A stretch of 64,000 nt of DNA from Candidatus Magnetocorallium paracelense (lineage in GTDB: Bacteria; Nitrospirota; Thermodesulfovibrionia; Thermodesulfovibrionales; Magnetobacteriaceae). The first letter of the stretch is position 1. Every line of letters starts with the position of its first letter. Of the stretch, positions 33,941-42,912 are shown one piece after another. The notes below the pieces were generated by a model. The model made no database searches and was not told the DNA's origin. It saw nothing but the letters and a program-made list of their open reading frames with translations. Made by a program: the position numbers and the translations under genes. The stretch covers positions 1 to 64,000 of the forward strand of contig JAREWP010000043.1 of NCBI GenBank assembly GCA_029001845.1. The letters run 5' to 3'.

Positions 33941-35694
33941 CTGAAAGCAAGCAAAAAAGCGATGGAGAAATAATCGCGGCTCAGGGGAATCTCATAACAG
34001 TAAAGTTTCGCGGCGACATACGCCAGAATGAAGTAGCCTTTATACACTCGGCCGATAAAAGCCTGAAAGGCGAGGTCATAGAGATAAACGGAGAGGAAGC
34101 AAAGGTGCAGGTATTTGAATTAACAAAAGGCATCAAACCCGGCGATAAGGTCTCTTTTGACAGTGACCTCTTAAGTGTGGAACTGGGCCCCGGTCTTCTA
34201 AAAACAGTCTACGACGGCCTTCAGAACCCTCTTGAGGAACTTGCCGTACAGTCGGGTTATTTTCTTCCAAGAGGAATTTATCTCCCTCCTCTGGACAGAG
34301 AGACAAAGTGGGATTTCACGCCATTGGTAAAAGCAGGAGATGAGGTGGAAAAAGCGGTTACCCTTGGTACGGTTCCGGAAGGGACGATTGAGCATAAAAT
34401 TATGGTTCCCTTTAACCTCTTCGGACGCGGTGAAATTGTTGAGATAGCACCAAAGGGGCAATATACGGTCGATAGGGAAATCGCAAAGATAAAAGATGAA
34501 AAAGGCGATATCCATTCGGTTTCCATGATGCAGCGCTGGCCTGCTAAATTTCCCATTTCATTTGGAGAAAAGATACTTCCCATGGACCTTCTCGATACAG
34601 GATGCAGGATCATCGACGGCCCCTTTCCGGTTACAAAGGGAGGCACCTTCTGCGTACCGGGGCCTTTTGGAGCGGGGAAAACAGTACTTCAGCAACAACT
34701 TGCAAAATACGCCCACGCTCAGGTTGTTATAATCGTGGCCTGCGGAGAGAGAGCAGGTGAAGTTGTCGAAGTACTCAGAGAATTCCCTGAGCTAACAGAC
34801 CCTCAATCAGGTAAAAAGCTGATGGAAAGGACATGTATCATTTGTAATACTTCATCCATGCCGGTGGCCGCCAGAGAGTCTTCCATTTATATTGGTGTCA
34901 CAATCGCCGAATATTATCGACAAATGGGCGTTGACTGTCTGCTTCTGGCGGACTCTACTTCAAGATGGGCCCAGGCGCTCAGGGAGATGAGCGGAAGACT
35001 GGAAGAAATTCCCGGTGAAGAGGCCTTTCCCGCATATCTTGCCTCTCGAATTGCAGAATTATATGAAAGAGCCGGTGTTATCGTCTCGAAAAACGGAACC
35101 GGTTCATTGACAATATGCGGCACCGTATCACCGGCCGGCGGTAATTTTGAGGAACCTGTTACCCAATCGACATTGGCCGTTGTCGGCTGCTTTCTTGGTT
35201 TATCGAGATCAAGAAGCGACGCCCGCCGTTTTCCGGCGATTGATCCTTTTATATCGTGGAGTAAATATCTCGACAGGCTTTCCTTTGAGGGCAACGAAAA
35301 GGAGATTCATCGCATACACATGATCAAATCGGCTCAGGCCACGTTACAGGCAAGTAATGAGATAGGAAAAAAGATGGCTGTCATCGGTGAAGAAGCCATG
35401 TCCCTTGGAGATGTGACAACCTTCCTGAAAGGGGAGTTCTATGACGCCGTTTTTTTACAACAAAATGCCTTTGACGAAGTAGACACAGCCACAGACAAAG
35501 AACGTCAGGATGAACAAATCGAGCTTGTGGACATGGTAATGAAAAGAGAATTTGTCTTCTCCGGTAACGATGAGGCCAGGAGATTCTTTATGGACCTGAC
35601 GAACGCTTTTATTCAGTGGAATTATACATCCAAAAACATAGAAGAATACATGGAAAGGAAAAAAGAGATAGAGGGAAAGATAGCATCACATTAA
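33937..35694 (+). CDS. atpA: V-type ATP synthase catalytic subunit A
   Basis: The 585-residue protein has the Walker A loop PGPFGAGKTVLQQQLAKYAH near residue 242, the non-homologous insert typical of V/A-type A subunits (residues 110-200), and the catalytic helix region GERAGEVVEVLREFPEL with its Glu. LLADSTSRWAQALREMSGRLEEIPGEEAFPAYL is the Walker B strand and the following A-subunit signature. It hydrolyses or makes ATP in the A3B3 head. It overlaps DUF2764 and is followed by subunit B after 44 bases. Confidence 0.96.
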   Translation: MTESKQKSDGEIIAAQGNLITVKFRGDIRQNEVAFIHSADKSLKGEVIEINGEEAKVQVFELTKGIKPGDKVSFDSDLLSVELGPGLLKTVYDGLQNPLEELAVQSGYFLPRGIYLPPLDRETKWDFTPLVKAGDEVEKAVTLGTVPEGTIEHKIMVPFNLFGRGEIVEIAPKGQYTVDREIAKIKDEKGDIHSVSMMQRWPAKFPISFGEKILPMDLLDTGCRIIDGPFPVTKGGTFCVPGPFGAGKTVLQQQLAKYAHAQVVIIVACGERAGEVVEVLREFPELTDPQSGKKLMERTCIICNTSSMPVAARESSIYIGVTIAEYYRQMGVDCLLLADSTSRWAQALREMSGRLEEIPGEEAFPAYLASRIAELYERAGVIVSKNGTGSLTICGTVSPAGGNFEEPVTQSTLAVVGCFLGLSRSRSDARRFPAIDPFISWSKYLDRLSFEGNEKEIHRIHMIKSAQATLQASNEIGKKMAVIGEEAMSLGDVTTFLKGEFYDAVFLQQNAFDEVDTATDKERQDEQIELVDMVMKREFVFSGNDEARRFFMDLTNAFIQWNYTSKNIEEYMERKKEIEGKIASH

Positions 35695-35738
35695 TGGAAT
35701 TCTCGTAATAATCGATGTAACAAAGGGGTCAGACTATT

Positions 35739-37043
35739 ATGTTTAAAAGATATAATCGAATCGAACGAATAAAAGGAAGCATCGTGCAATTGATGGCGGA
35801 CGATATTTTTCTTGGTGAGCTTGCAAGTATTAAAATGAGAGATGGGAGATCGACTCTTGCCGAAGTAATAAGCTTTAGCGGAGAGAGAGTGAATTTACAG
35901 GTATTTTCAGGCACAAAGGGAATTTCCACGGGCGATGAAGTACGTTTTCTCGGAAGGTCGATGCAAGTGCCCTTTGGAGAATCTCTGTTAAGCCGCAGAT
36001 TCAGCGGAAGCGGAGTCGCCATTGATGGCGGCCCCGATATAATGGAAGAATCCATAGAAATCGGAGGCCCCTCCTTTAACCCGGCTCGCCGTATTATTCC
36101 CCACAGGATGGTTAAAACGAATATCCCGATGATAGACATGTTCAATACATTGGTCAGCAGCCAGAAAATACCGATTTTTTCCATTGCCGGCGAGCCTTAC
36201 AATGAGCTGCTGGCCCGCATCGCCGGACAAACGGATTCCGATATTATTATACTCGGCGGATGCGGACTGAAATTCGACGATTATGAGTTTTTCCGCCGCT
36301 ACTTCGAGAAGTCCGGCGCCATCGAGAAGACAATCATGTTTATACACCTTGCATCGGACCCGATTGTTGAGTGCATGCTGGTTCCCGATCTTGCACTGGC
36401 AGTGGCCGAACAATTCGCCATCAAGGACAAAAGCGTTCTGGTGTTGTTAACCGACATGACGGCCTATGCCGATTCCCTCAAAGAGATCGCCATATCCATG
36501 GAAATGGTGCCGTCCAACAGAGGATACCCGGGGTCGCTCTACTCCGACCTGGCTGCAAAATACGAAAAGGCCGTAGATATCGAGGGTTCCGGTTCAATCA
36601 CCATACTGGCGGTCACCACAATGCCCGGTGACGATGTAACCCATCCTGTCCCTGATAACACAGGATATATAACAGAGGGGCAGTTTTATCTCCATAACGG
36701 CGTAATAGATCCATTCGGCTCTTTATCCAGATTGAAACAACTTGTCATGGGTAAGGTGACAAGAGAGGACCACTCCGATCTGAGCAACGCCATGATCCGT
36801 TTATATGCTGACGCGAAAAAGGCCCGCGACAGAGAATCCATGGGGTTTCGGCTAAGTGAATGGGACAAGAAACTAATTGCCTATGCCGACATATTTGAGG
36901 AAAAGATGTTGACCCTTGATGTGAATCTCGATATTGTCGAGCAACTCGACCTGGGCTGGAAAATACTCTCTACCTGTTTTGAAAGCAGAGAAACAGGGCT
37001 GAAAAATACCTGGCTGGACAAGTACGGACAATGGCCGAAATAA
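35739..37043 (+). CDS. atpB: V-type ATP synthase regulatory subunit B
   Basis: The 434-residue protein has [20 protein letters not shown] and [20 protein letters not shown], in which the P-loop is degenerate, as expected for the non-catalytic B subunit. [20 protein letters not shown] and [20 protein letters not shown] are B-subunit signatures (YPGYMYTDLA in other species). It alternates with subunit A in the head. Its 3' end overlaps the start of subunit D by 13 bases. Confidence 0.96.
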   Translation: MFKRYNRIERIKGSIVQLMADDIFLGELASIKMRDGRSTLAEVISFSGERVNLQVFSGTKGISTGDEVRFLGRSMQVPFGESLLSRRFSGSGVAIDGGPDIMEESIEIGGPSFNPARRIIPHRMVKTNIPMIDMFNTLVSSQKIPIFSIAGEPYNELLARIAGQTDSDIIILGGCGLKFDDYEFFRRYFEKSGAIEKTIMFIHLASDPIVECMLVPDLALAVAEQFAIKDKSVLVLLTDMTAYADSLKEIAISMEMVPSNRGYPGSLYSDLAAKYEKAVDIEGSGSITILAVTTMPGDDVTHPVPDNTGYITEGQFYLHNGVIDPFGSLSRLKQLVMGKVTREDHSDLSNAMIRLYADAKKARDRESMGFRLSEWDKKLIAYADIFEEKMLTLDVNLDIVEQLDLGWKILSTCFESRETGLKNTWLDKYGQWPK

Positions 37044-37648
37044 AACTAAACAAAACCGAGCTGAAAGAGCAGAAAACACTACTCGATCAGCTTACCAAAT
37101 ACCTTCCTACATTACAGTTGAAAAAGCAGCAGTTACAGGCCGAAGTCGACGTCCTCTATCCGGCGATAGAATCGTTGACTCAAAAAATCGCTCAAATCAG
37201 GAAGGAGATGGAGGGCTTCGCCGTTTTATTCAGTGAAAAAACGGGAGTGAATGTTCATGATTTTACGGTAATAGACAAAGTAGTAAAAGAAACCGAAAAT
37301 ATTGCCGGAGTTGATGTGCCGGAATATAAATCAACACTATTTAAAGAGATTGAATATTCCCTCTTTTCCACACCACCCTGGGTTGACAGAGCAAAAGAGC
37401 TGATTCGAAGTGTCATTGAATTGAGAGAAGAGAAACGTATTATAGAAGAGAAACAATCTCTTCTTGCCGAAGAGCTGAGACAGACAAATATAAAGGTGAA
37501 CCTTTTTGAAAAGCGAATGATACCTGAATGCAGGGAAAATATACGTAAAATAAAGATATTTCTCGGAGATCAGGAAATAGCAGCGATCTGTAACGCAAAA
37601 ATCGCCAAAGACAAGCTTTCTCGCAAGGAGAAGGAGGCGGCTCTGTGA
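37031..37648 (+). CDS. atpD: V-type ATP synthase subunit D
   Basis: The 205-residue protein is almost entirely helical, opening with [20 protein letters not shown] and ending with [20 protein letters not shown], the long antiparallel coiled coil of the V-ATPase D subunit that forms the central shaft (NPFERRxIP in relatives). Gene order between B and I supports the call. It overlaps its neighbours on both sides, implying translational coupling. Confidence 0.88.
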   Translation: MAEIKLNKTELKEQKTLLDQLTKYLPTLQLKKQQLQAEVDVLYPAIESLTQKIAQIRKEMEGFAVLFSEKTGVNVHDFTVIDKVVKETENIAGVDVPEYKSTLFKEIEYSLFSTPPWVDRAKELIRSVIELREEKRIIEEKQSLLAEELRQTNIKVNLFEKRMIPECRENIRKIKIFLGDQEIAAICNAKIAKDKLSRKEKEAAL

Positions 37649-39507
37649 TAGAAAAAATGAGCAAAGTCCTTTTTGTCGGCCCCCATGAAAAGAAAGAAGA
37701 ACTGATTAAATCACTTCAGAAAATGGGAGTTCTTGAGATTAAACCTCATGAAAGCGATTTAAAGGGACTCGAAATAAACAGAAGCAGCGCCGACCACATA
37801 CGGGATACGTATATATTTCTAAAAGAATATAAGCATTTGGCCGATGAATCGACTCTTTCCACAACATATGATGATGAGCTGGAATGCGATAAATTGTGCG
37901 GCTCTTTACAAAGTTACAAAAAACAGATTTTTCAACTCCTTACTGAAGAGCAGAGTATCAGAAGTGAAATGGAAAGAATCCGAATATGGGGATATTTCGA
38001 TATTCATACCATAAAGGAGATGAGGGAGAGGGGAAAAACATATCTGCAATTTTGGGAAACCTCTCAACGTACGCAGTTTGATGATTGTCAGATACCCGAT
38101 GAAATTATAGTAGAAGATATCGCCAACATCGGTGAGAGGAAATATTTTATAACTTTCTTTTTTATGCCCATTAAGCTGGAACATTGCGAAGAGATGGTGA
38201 TAGAAGAAGACATGTCCATGCTGAAAAAAAAGTTGGATGAGAATCTCGAAGCCCAAAAGAATCTTGAAAAGGCCGTTATACAATTTATCCCCCTTTTAGA
38301 GAGAATTCACGATATCTATCAACGTGAACTTGACAGAATAGCCTATGAAGAAGCGCTGGCTTCTTCGGGAGAAGCACTCTACGGGAAGCTCTTTACCCTT
38401 CAGGGCTGGTGCCCGACGCTTCGATTTAACACTCTGAAAACGACTCTTGACGATATTTGCGTAGAGGTTCAGGAAATCGAACCGGAAGAAAACGAAAGGA
38501 TACCAACATTAATGAGTAACGGCAAAATCGGAGATATGGGGGCTGATCTGGTCAATATGTACGACACCCCTGCATATAAAGATTGGGACCCCTCATCATG
38601 GGTTTTCTTCTCTTTTGCGATTTTTTTTGCAATGATAATGGCTGACGGCGGGTATGGTCTGATTCTTCTTGCAATTATGCTTGTTACTAAAGTCAAAATG
38701 AAAAATCCCCTCCCTGCAGTTAACAGATTTATCAATCTTTCGATTATTTTGAGCAGTGCAACCGTTGTTTACGGATTGATTACCGGCGGCTTTCTCGGTT
38801 TGAGCAGTGAAAATAAACTCTTTGGATGGCTTGTAGGAAAACGTCTCTTCGATCCCCTTGACATCGATATGATGATGAACGCCTCCATAATTATCGGAAT
38901 GATTCATATCAGTATTTCCCTCTTTTTAAAGGCGATGCGGCAGATAAAGGTGTTCATGGACAAAATAACACCTGTCTCCTATCTTGCATGGATATCGGCA
39001 ATATGGTCATTCTATTTCTGGTATGGGTACGGACGCCTTGAGGGGCATCCCTTTTTTGAATCGAAAAACTTGATTCTCTCTGTATTTGTTGCATCTCTGA
39101 CATTGATCTTTTTTTTCACGGCAGGCACATTCAAACCGGCAAAGCTTATATTCGGCGGACTGGGCGGACTTTATAACGGCGTCCAGTTTTTTTCCGATGT
39201 TCTCTCCTATCTCAGACTCTTCGCCCTGGGCATGGCGGGAACGTTATTGGCTCAGACTTTTAACAACCTTGCCGTAGACGTTGCAGGCCTCGGCTTCGGC
39301 GGTGTTCTTTTTGGCTGTATCATATTTATAGTCGGCCATATAATAAATCTGGTTCTCTGCATAATGGGCGGTGTTATACACGGCCTTCGTCTGAATTTCC
39401 TGGAGTGGTACCGCTGGTCCTTTGACGGCGACGGCAAAACATTTAAACCCTTTAAAATGCTGTCTCAAAAACCCGGGATGGATGGCGCCATGTTTCAGTT
39501 GGATTAA
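37645..39507 (+). CDS. atpI: V-type ATP synthase subunit I (a-subunit homologue)
   Basis: The 620-residue protein has a cytoplasmic N-terminal half with the EKMSKVLFVGPHEKKEELIK start typical of I subunits, then about seven or eight transmembrane segments: FSFAIFFAMIMADGGYGLIL, SIILSSATVVYGLITGGFLG, SIIIGMIHISISLFLKAMRQ, LSVFVASLTLIFFFTAGTF and the helix with SYLRLFALGMAGTLLAQTFN, which carries the conserved Arg of the ion channel. It forms the stator ion half-channels. GEALYGKLFTLQGWCP marks the stalk junction. It begins in a 4-base overlap with subunit D. Confidence 0.93.
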   Translation: MIEKMSKVLFVGPHEKKEELIKSLQKMGVLEIKPHESDLKGLEINRSSADHIRDTYIFLKEYKHLADESTLSTTYDDELECDKLCGSLQSYKKQIFQLLTEEQSIRSEMERIRIWGYFDIHTIKEMRERGKTYLQFWETSQRTQFDDCQIPDEIIVEDIANIGERKYFITFFFMPIKLEHCEEMVIEEDMSMLKKKLDENLEAQKNLEKAVIQFIPLLERIHDIYQRELDRIAYEEALASSGEALYGKLFTLQGWCPTLRFNTLKTTLDDICVEVQEIEPEENERIPTLMSNGKIGDMGADLVNMYDTPAYKDWDPSSWVFFSFAIFFAMIMADGGYGLILLAIMLVTKVKMKNPLPAVNRFINLSIILSSATVVYGLITGGFLGLSSENKLFGWLVGKRLFDPLDIDMMMNASIIIGMIHISISLFLKAMRQIKVFMDKITPVSYLAWISAIWSFYFWYGYGRLEGHPFFESKNLILSVFVASLTLIFFFTAGTFKPAKLIFGGLGGLYNGVQFFSDVLSYLRLFALGMAGTLLAQTFNNLAVDVAGLGFGGVLFGCIIFIVGHIINLVLCIMGGVIHGLRLNFLEWYRWSFDGDGKTFKPFKMLSQKPGMDGAMFQLD

Positions 39508-39597
39508 GAGATATGGTACCAAAATTTCTTAATGGTGCTCCTAAAAAATAACGAAACAAAAACAACAGATCAATTTTTAACATAAAAAGGAGGAATT

Positions 39598-40041
39598 ATG
39601 GCCTTTGATTTTGGTTCATTAGGCCCTGCCGCAGCCATCGGGCTTAGCGCAGCAGGGAGTGCAGTAGGATGTTCGATCGCAGGCATGACATCACATGGAG
39701 TCATGTCAAGAAGCGATGAGGGGCATGGTAAGTATCTCGGTCTATCGGCAACACCGTCGTCACAGACAATTTACGGCTTTGTATTAATGATACTTCTTAA
39801 CGGGCAGCTGCAGGCCGATCCTCACAATTCCCTGGCTATTTTTTCCATCGGCCTCTTTTGCGGCATTGGTATTATGATGAGCGCAATATTTCAGGGAAAA
39901 GCCTGTTCTTCGGCGATCCTGGCGTCAGCGAAAAAACCTGCTATTCTGGGAAAATGCTTTATGGCTGTAGGCATTGTAGAGAGTTTCGCCCTCTTTGCTC
40001 TCATCGGAGGCATCCTGAGCATGGCCGTTCTTCCAAAGTAG
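39598..40041 (+). CDS. atpK: V-type ATP synthase subunit K (c-ring, 4 TM), sodium-type ligand set
   Basis: The 147-residue protein is a tandem hairpin c subunit with four hydrophobic segments. Compared by eye with Enterococcus hirae NtpK, the Na+ site residues are kept: PSSQTIYGFV (Gln65 and Tyr68 positions, Ser for Thr64), AIFQGKACSS (Gln110) and VGIVESFALF (Glu139). The first hairpin has no carboxylate, so one ion binds per four helices. Such rings pump Na+ in known cases. It ends the operon; AGGAGG precedes the ATG. No F, C or G subunit gene is present. Confidence 0.9.
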   Translation: MAFDFGSLGPAAAIGLSAAGSAVGCSIAGMTSHGVMSRSDEGHGKYLGLSATPSSQTIYGFVLMILLNGQLQADPHNSLAIFSIGLFCGIGIMMSAIFQGKACSSAILASAKKPAILGKCFMAVGIVESFALFALIGGILSMAVLPK

Positions 40042-40156
40042 ACTTTATCATCTGACAGGAAGGCTCTTTAAGATATAATTAACCAAGGAGTTCAGGTCAG
40101 CAGGAAGCGAAAAAAATTCGTAGAAGTCACCCATACAGTACAAAAAAATAACTAAA

Positions 40157-40300
40157 AGCAGCAGGCAGCCATCAGCAGTCAGCCTTCAGCTAAGGAAAGA
40201 ATTGATGTTATGCCAATAATAAGCTTCACCTTATGGGTGAATCTGTTTTGAAACATAAAGTGTTGCTATTAAAGGGCTGACAGATAAATGTTGTTTTTAG
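40157..40300. repeat. dispersed palindromic repeat, copy 4 (type B)
   Basis: AGCAGCAGGCAGCCATCAGC opens it. The core is AATAAGCTTCACCTTATGGG, and AGGGCTGACAGATAAATG closes it. Its orientation is opposite to copies 3 and 6. The interval after the V-ATPase operon (40042-40660) is otherwise repeats without genes. Confidence 0.7.
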
Positions 40301-40437
40301 ATAACTCACACAACGACACAAAGTAATAATCGGAAATACTGTATTCTTTGTGGCTTTGCGTCTTTGCAAGAGAATAGATATGAGGTTTAGCCGAACTCTT
40401 ACGAAAATTCTCATTTCCCTTTGACGGACTTGAACTT

Positions 40438-40572
40438 CAGAACTCAGTAAATCCCGCTAAAACTGAAAAAAACATTCGCAAATCAAAAGTACTCAAAAAA
40501 AATAGTTTTTAACCACGAAGAAGAAAGAAGAAAAAAATCTTTAAACTTCGTGCTTCATGTTCGTGGTTAGTA
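40438..40572. repeat. two adjoining intergenic repeats
   Basis: 40438-40503 is the inverted partner of 16234-16303 (AACTGAAAAAAACATTCGCA and AATCAAAAGTACTCAAAAAA). 40507-40572 is a second AACCACGAAG-type palindrome (TTAACCACGAAGAAG against TTCGTGGTTAG), related to 5686-5757. Confidence 0.55.
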
Positions 40573-40662
40573 AGTATCTTTATGTAAACTTTTTATTTGC
40601 AATTATTCTTTTCGGCTTCTCCTCATCCTGTAAGACCCCGCCTATGTCTGAAAACACTTCTG

Positions 40663-41562
40663 CTAACGCTGTAAGCCTTCCTCTTTTAATACTCTCATGA
40701 TAAAATCGATTTCCATCTCCAATACATTAGCGATGCTTGTAGGCCCCATGCCGGCTCTATTGTACAACTTGATTACAGACTCCCTCTTGGTCTTGTTTAC
40801 ACCTTCCTCCATTCCCTTTTCCATCCCGTCAAAAAGCGCCGCTTCAACCAATGATCGTTCATATCTCAAATTCTCCATATAAACATAATATGAGTCTCTT
40901 TCCTCTTCTCCTAAATTTAAAATATCCAGTCTCTTTTTCGCCAAATCTATATTCTTCGCTTTAAAGTCGTCCCTTATTTCCCCTGTCTTCAAAAAATAGA
41001 CCCACTCGTCAAAGCGCTCCTCCATCTCCTTATTTTCATCGAACTTCCCTGTTCGGATTATATAGTGCTCAGGGAATATCTCATCTATCTCTGATAGAGA
41101 GAACAATTTTTGCTGAGATTTTGTCAGTTTCAAAATATCCTTCTTATGCACTCCCCTAAACTGAGTAGTTCCTTTGTAAAGATAATCTTCTCCGCTGCCA
41201 AGCTCGAAGTATACGATACTAACGGTTATCACCTTTCTGATCTTGCCGTAAGATTCTCCCTCTTTTATAAACTGCGTAATCAATCGCGATGAACCGTACA
41301 ATATCCTGTGAAAAAAATCGAACTCCCTCTCATACTGCACCTCGATCAATACCAATGCTTCCCTTGAATCCTTTGCCAGTATATCAACCCTGTTGGATTT
41401 GTCTTTCTCCGTTTCTTTATTACTTTCGCTTTCGATAATCTCTACTATTAAAATATCCTCATGAAGCAGCTCGCTCAGAAACCCTTCCAAAATATTGAAA
41501 TTGGCTTTGTCTCTGAGTATGCGCTTTATCGCCCAGTCAAATGTAATTAATTTTCTTTCCAT
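40663..41562 (-). CDS. Rpn/PDDEXK_2-family nuclease (putative transposase-like)
   Basis: The 299-residue protein opens LITFDWAIKRILRDKANFNI and has NRVDILAKDSREALVLIEVQYE, the D...ExQ strand pair of the PD-(D/E)xK fold used by Rpn recombination-promoting nucleases. FFHRILYGSSRLITQFIKEG follows, typical of the PDDEXK_2 group. The C-terminus ends in a helix-turn-helix-like VIKLYNRAGMGPTSIANVLEMEIDFIMRVLKEEG. It may cut DNA or aid horizontal recombination. It is flanked by repeats and stands alone. A second member of the group lies at 60377-61348. Confidence 0.75.
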   Translation of the reverse strand: MERKLITFDWAIKRILRDKANFNILEGFLSELLHEDILIVEIIESESNKETEKDKSNRVDILAKDSREALVLIEVQYEREFDFFHRILYGSSRLITQFIKEGESYGKIRKVITVSIVYFELGSGEDYLYKGTTQFRGVHKKDILKLTKSQQKLFSLSEIDEIFPEHYIIRTGKFDENKEMEERFDEWVYFLKTGEIRDDFKAKNIDLAKKRLDILNLGEEERDSYYVYMENLRYERSLVEAALFDGMEKGMEEGVNKTKRESVIKLYNRAGMGPTSIANVLEMEIDFIMRVLKEEGLQR

Positions 41563-41838
41563 AGAGTTACCTTTATCCCGAAAATAAGTCTTTGGCCGCT
41601 ACATGTGGGAGTCACTTGCCTATGGGTGACCACCGGCGGCAACCTGTAAACGAACCGTTGAGGCCACCTGTGGGCAGGTGACTCTCACAATGGTTTGTAT
41701 CGTAAAATTTTCATGCTTTGTGGCGATCCTCCGGATCATGAACGATTATCCTGATTTAGTTGACAGACTCATATAAATATAATAACCAAAATGGAAATTC
41801 GATGCGAAGCCATGTATTCCTAAATTAGGACATAAACC

Positions 41839-41997
41839 CTACTTTTTCGCTATAACCCACACGGCATGAACGATGCCGGGTATATATCCAAGAATAGTGA
41901 GTACAATATTGATCCAGAAGTGCATTCCAATACCGACTTGTAAAAATACGCCTAACGGCGGGAGAAGAATAGCGACAAGAATACGAATTAAATCCAT
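41839..41997 (-). CDS. Pmp3/YqaE-family small membrane peptide (52 aa)
   Basis: On the minus strand the 52-residue frame reads MDLIRILVAILLPPLGVFLQ, then VGIGMHFWINIVLTILGYIP, then GIVHAVWVIAKK. This is the two-helix Pmp3/YqaE (UPF0057) pattern with LPPLGVFLQ and the LGYIPGIVHAxWVI end. These peptides sit in the inner membrane and are linked to salt, cold or membrane stress. A strong AAGGAGG lies just upstream of the ATG at 41997. It is followed 37 bases upstream by the DUF2959 lipoprotein gene, which reads the same way. Confidence 0.88.
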   Translation of the reverse strand: MDLIRILVAILLPPLGVFLQVGIGMHFWINIVLTILGYIPGIVHAVWVIAKK

Positions 41998-42034
41998 GTT
42001 GACAACCTCCTTATTGGATAGATTTTTTTATTTC

Positions 42035-42706
42035 CTACTGTGTTTCCATTGACTCGATAAATGAATTGGCCTCTGCAATGGACGCCTCCATCTCCTTCAC
42101 AAGTGATGAAATATTACTTTCAACGGCGGTTAACTCTGTTTTTATCGATGAAATCGCCCGGGAATTGAGATTATGTTTGATAAATAAAACCTGATCCCGA
42201 AAGGTGGCCAGAATCGGTTCGAGCTTTGATTCCGCCCGCCTCATGGCGCTCATCATCTGCGTATAACGATCTTTTGTCTGTTCGAGCTGTTGCTTACTTT
42301 CGGCCTGAAGTTTTTGGCTGGAATACTGATTGAGCTCGGACTCCCACTCCTTAAAAAGAGCTTTCGCCACATCCTCCACCTCATCGATTCGGTCATTTAC
42401 GGTATTGGCCCGCTTTTCGCTCTTGATAAACTCCGAATTAAGTTGATTATAAGTCTTTTCCAGTTCGCCGCCTTGAAAATTAATAACTGCACCGAATTTT
42501 TCAAGAGCGCTCTTAAACTGCTCCTTCGCCTGTTCCTGACTATCGCGGGCATCGATCACACTGGATACAAGCAAATCCCGCTTGTGATAGCCGAACTGCT
42601 CCATGGTTTTAAAATAGGCCTGTTGACAGGCCGGAAAAAGTAGTATTGCCGCTGCAGATATAATAAAAAAGAATTTGCCGGTTAAACGATTTTTTTTACT
42701 TTTCAT
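42035..42706 (-). CDS. DUF2959 lipoprotein
   Basis: The 223-residue protein has a lipoprotein signal (FFFIISAAAILLFPAC, lipobox Cys near residue 27) and MEQFGYHKRDLLVSSVIDAR followed by DSQEQAKEQFKSALEKFGAV, the DUF2959 signature. The rest is coiled coil. Its role is unknown; it would be anchored in the envelope. It reads away from the SPOR-kinase gene, with a shared 206-base upstream region containing the GTGACATGTCAC palindrome. Confidence 0.85.
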   Translation of the reverse strand: MKSKKNRLTGKFFFIISAAAILLFPACQQAYFKTMEQFGYHKRDLLVSSVIDARDSQEQAKEQFKSALEKFGAVINFQGGELEKTYNQLNSEFIKSEKRANTVNDRIDEVEDVAKALFKEWESELNQYSSQKLQAESKQQLEQTKDRYTQMMSAMRRAESKLEPILATFRDQVLFIKHNLNSRAISSIKTELTAVESNISSLVKEMEASIAEANSFIESMETQ

Positions 42707-42780
42707 GTCCGCTGTCCTCTGTTTTATGATACAATTATCTTATATTATCGAGAGTCTTAATTTCAATGACCATAAGAGAT

Positions 42781-42792
42781 GTGACATGTCAC
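42781..42792. promoter_or_regulatory. 12-bp palindrome GTGACATGTCAC in the divergent promoter region
   Basis: GTGACATGTCAC is a perfect palindrome between the DUF2959 gene and the polysaccharide operon. It resembles a CRP-type half-site pair with a shortened spacer, so another dimeric regulator is likely. TATAAT lies at 42847-42852 and again at 42857-42862, on the side of the polysaccharide genes. Confidence 0.4.
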
Positions 42793-42912
42793 GTAAAAAA
42801 ACTCCAAAATAATAAAATTTACAGTTTTTTTACACATAACTTACGATATAATATTCTATAATCGCTCTGCAAATCTTAAAGTATTACTTTAAGAAATCAA
42901 GGGTGCATAAAG

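Noticed and set aside
42829-42862. Full sigma70 promoter for the SPOR-kinase operon
   Set aside because: Two TATAAT hexamers are present, but no -35 hexamer lies at 16-18 bases from either.
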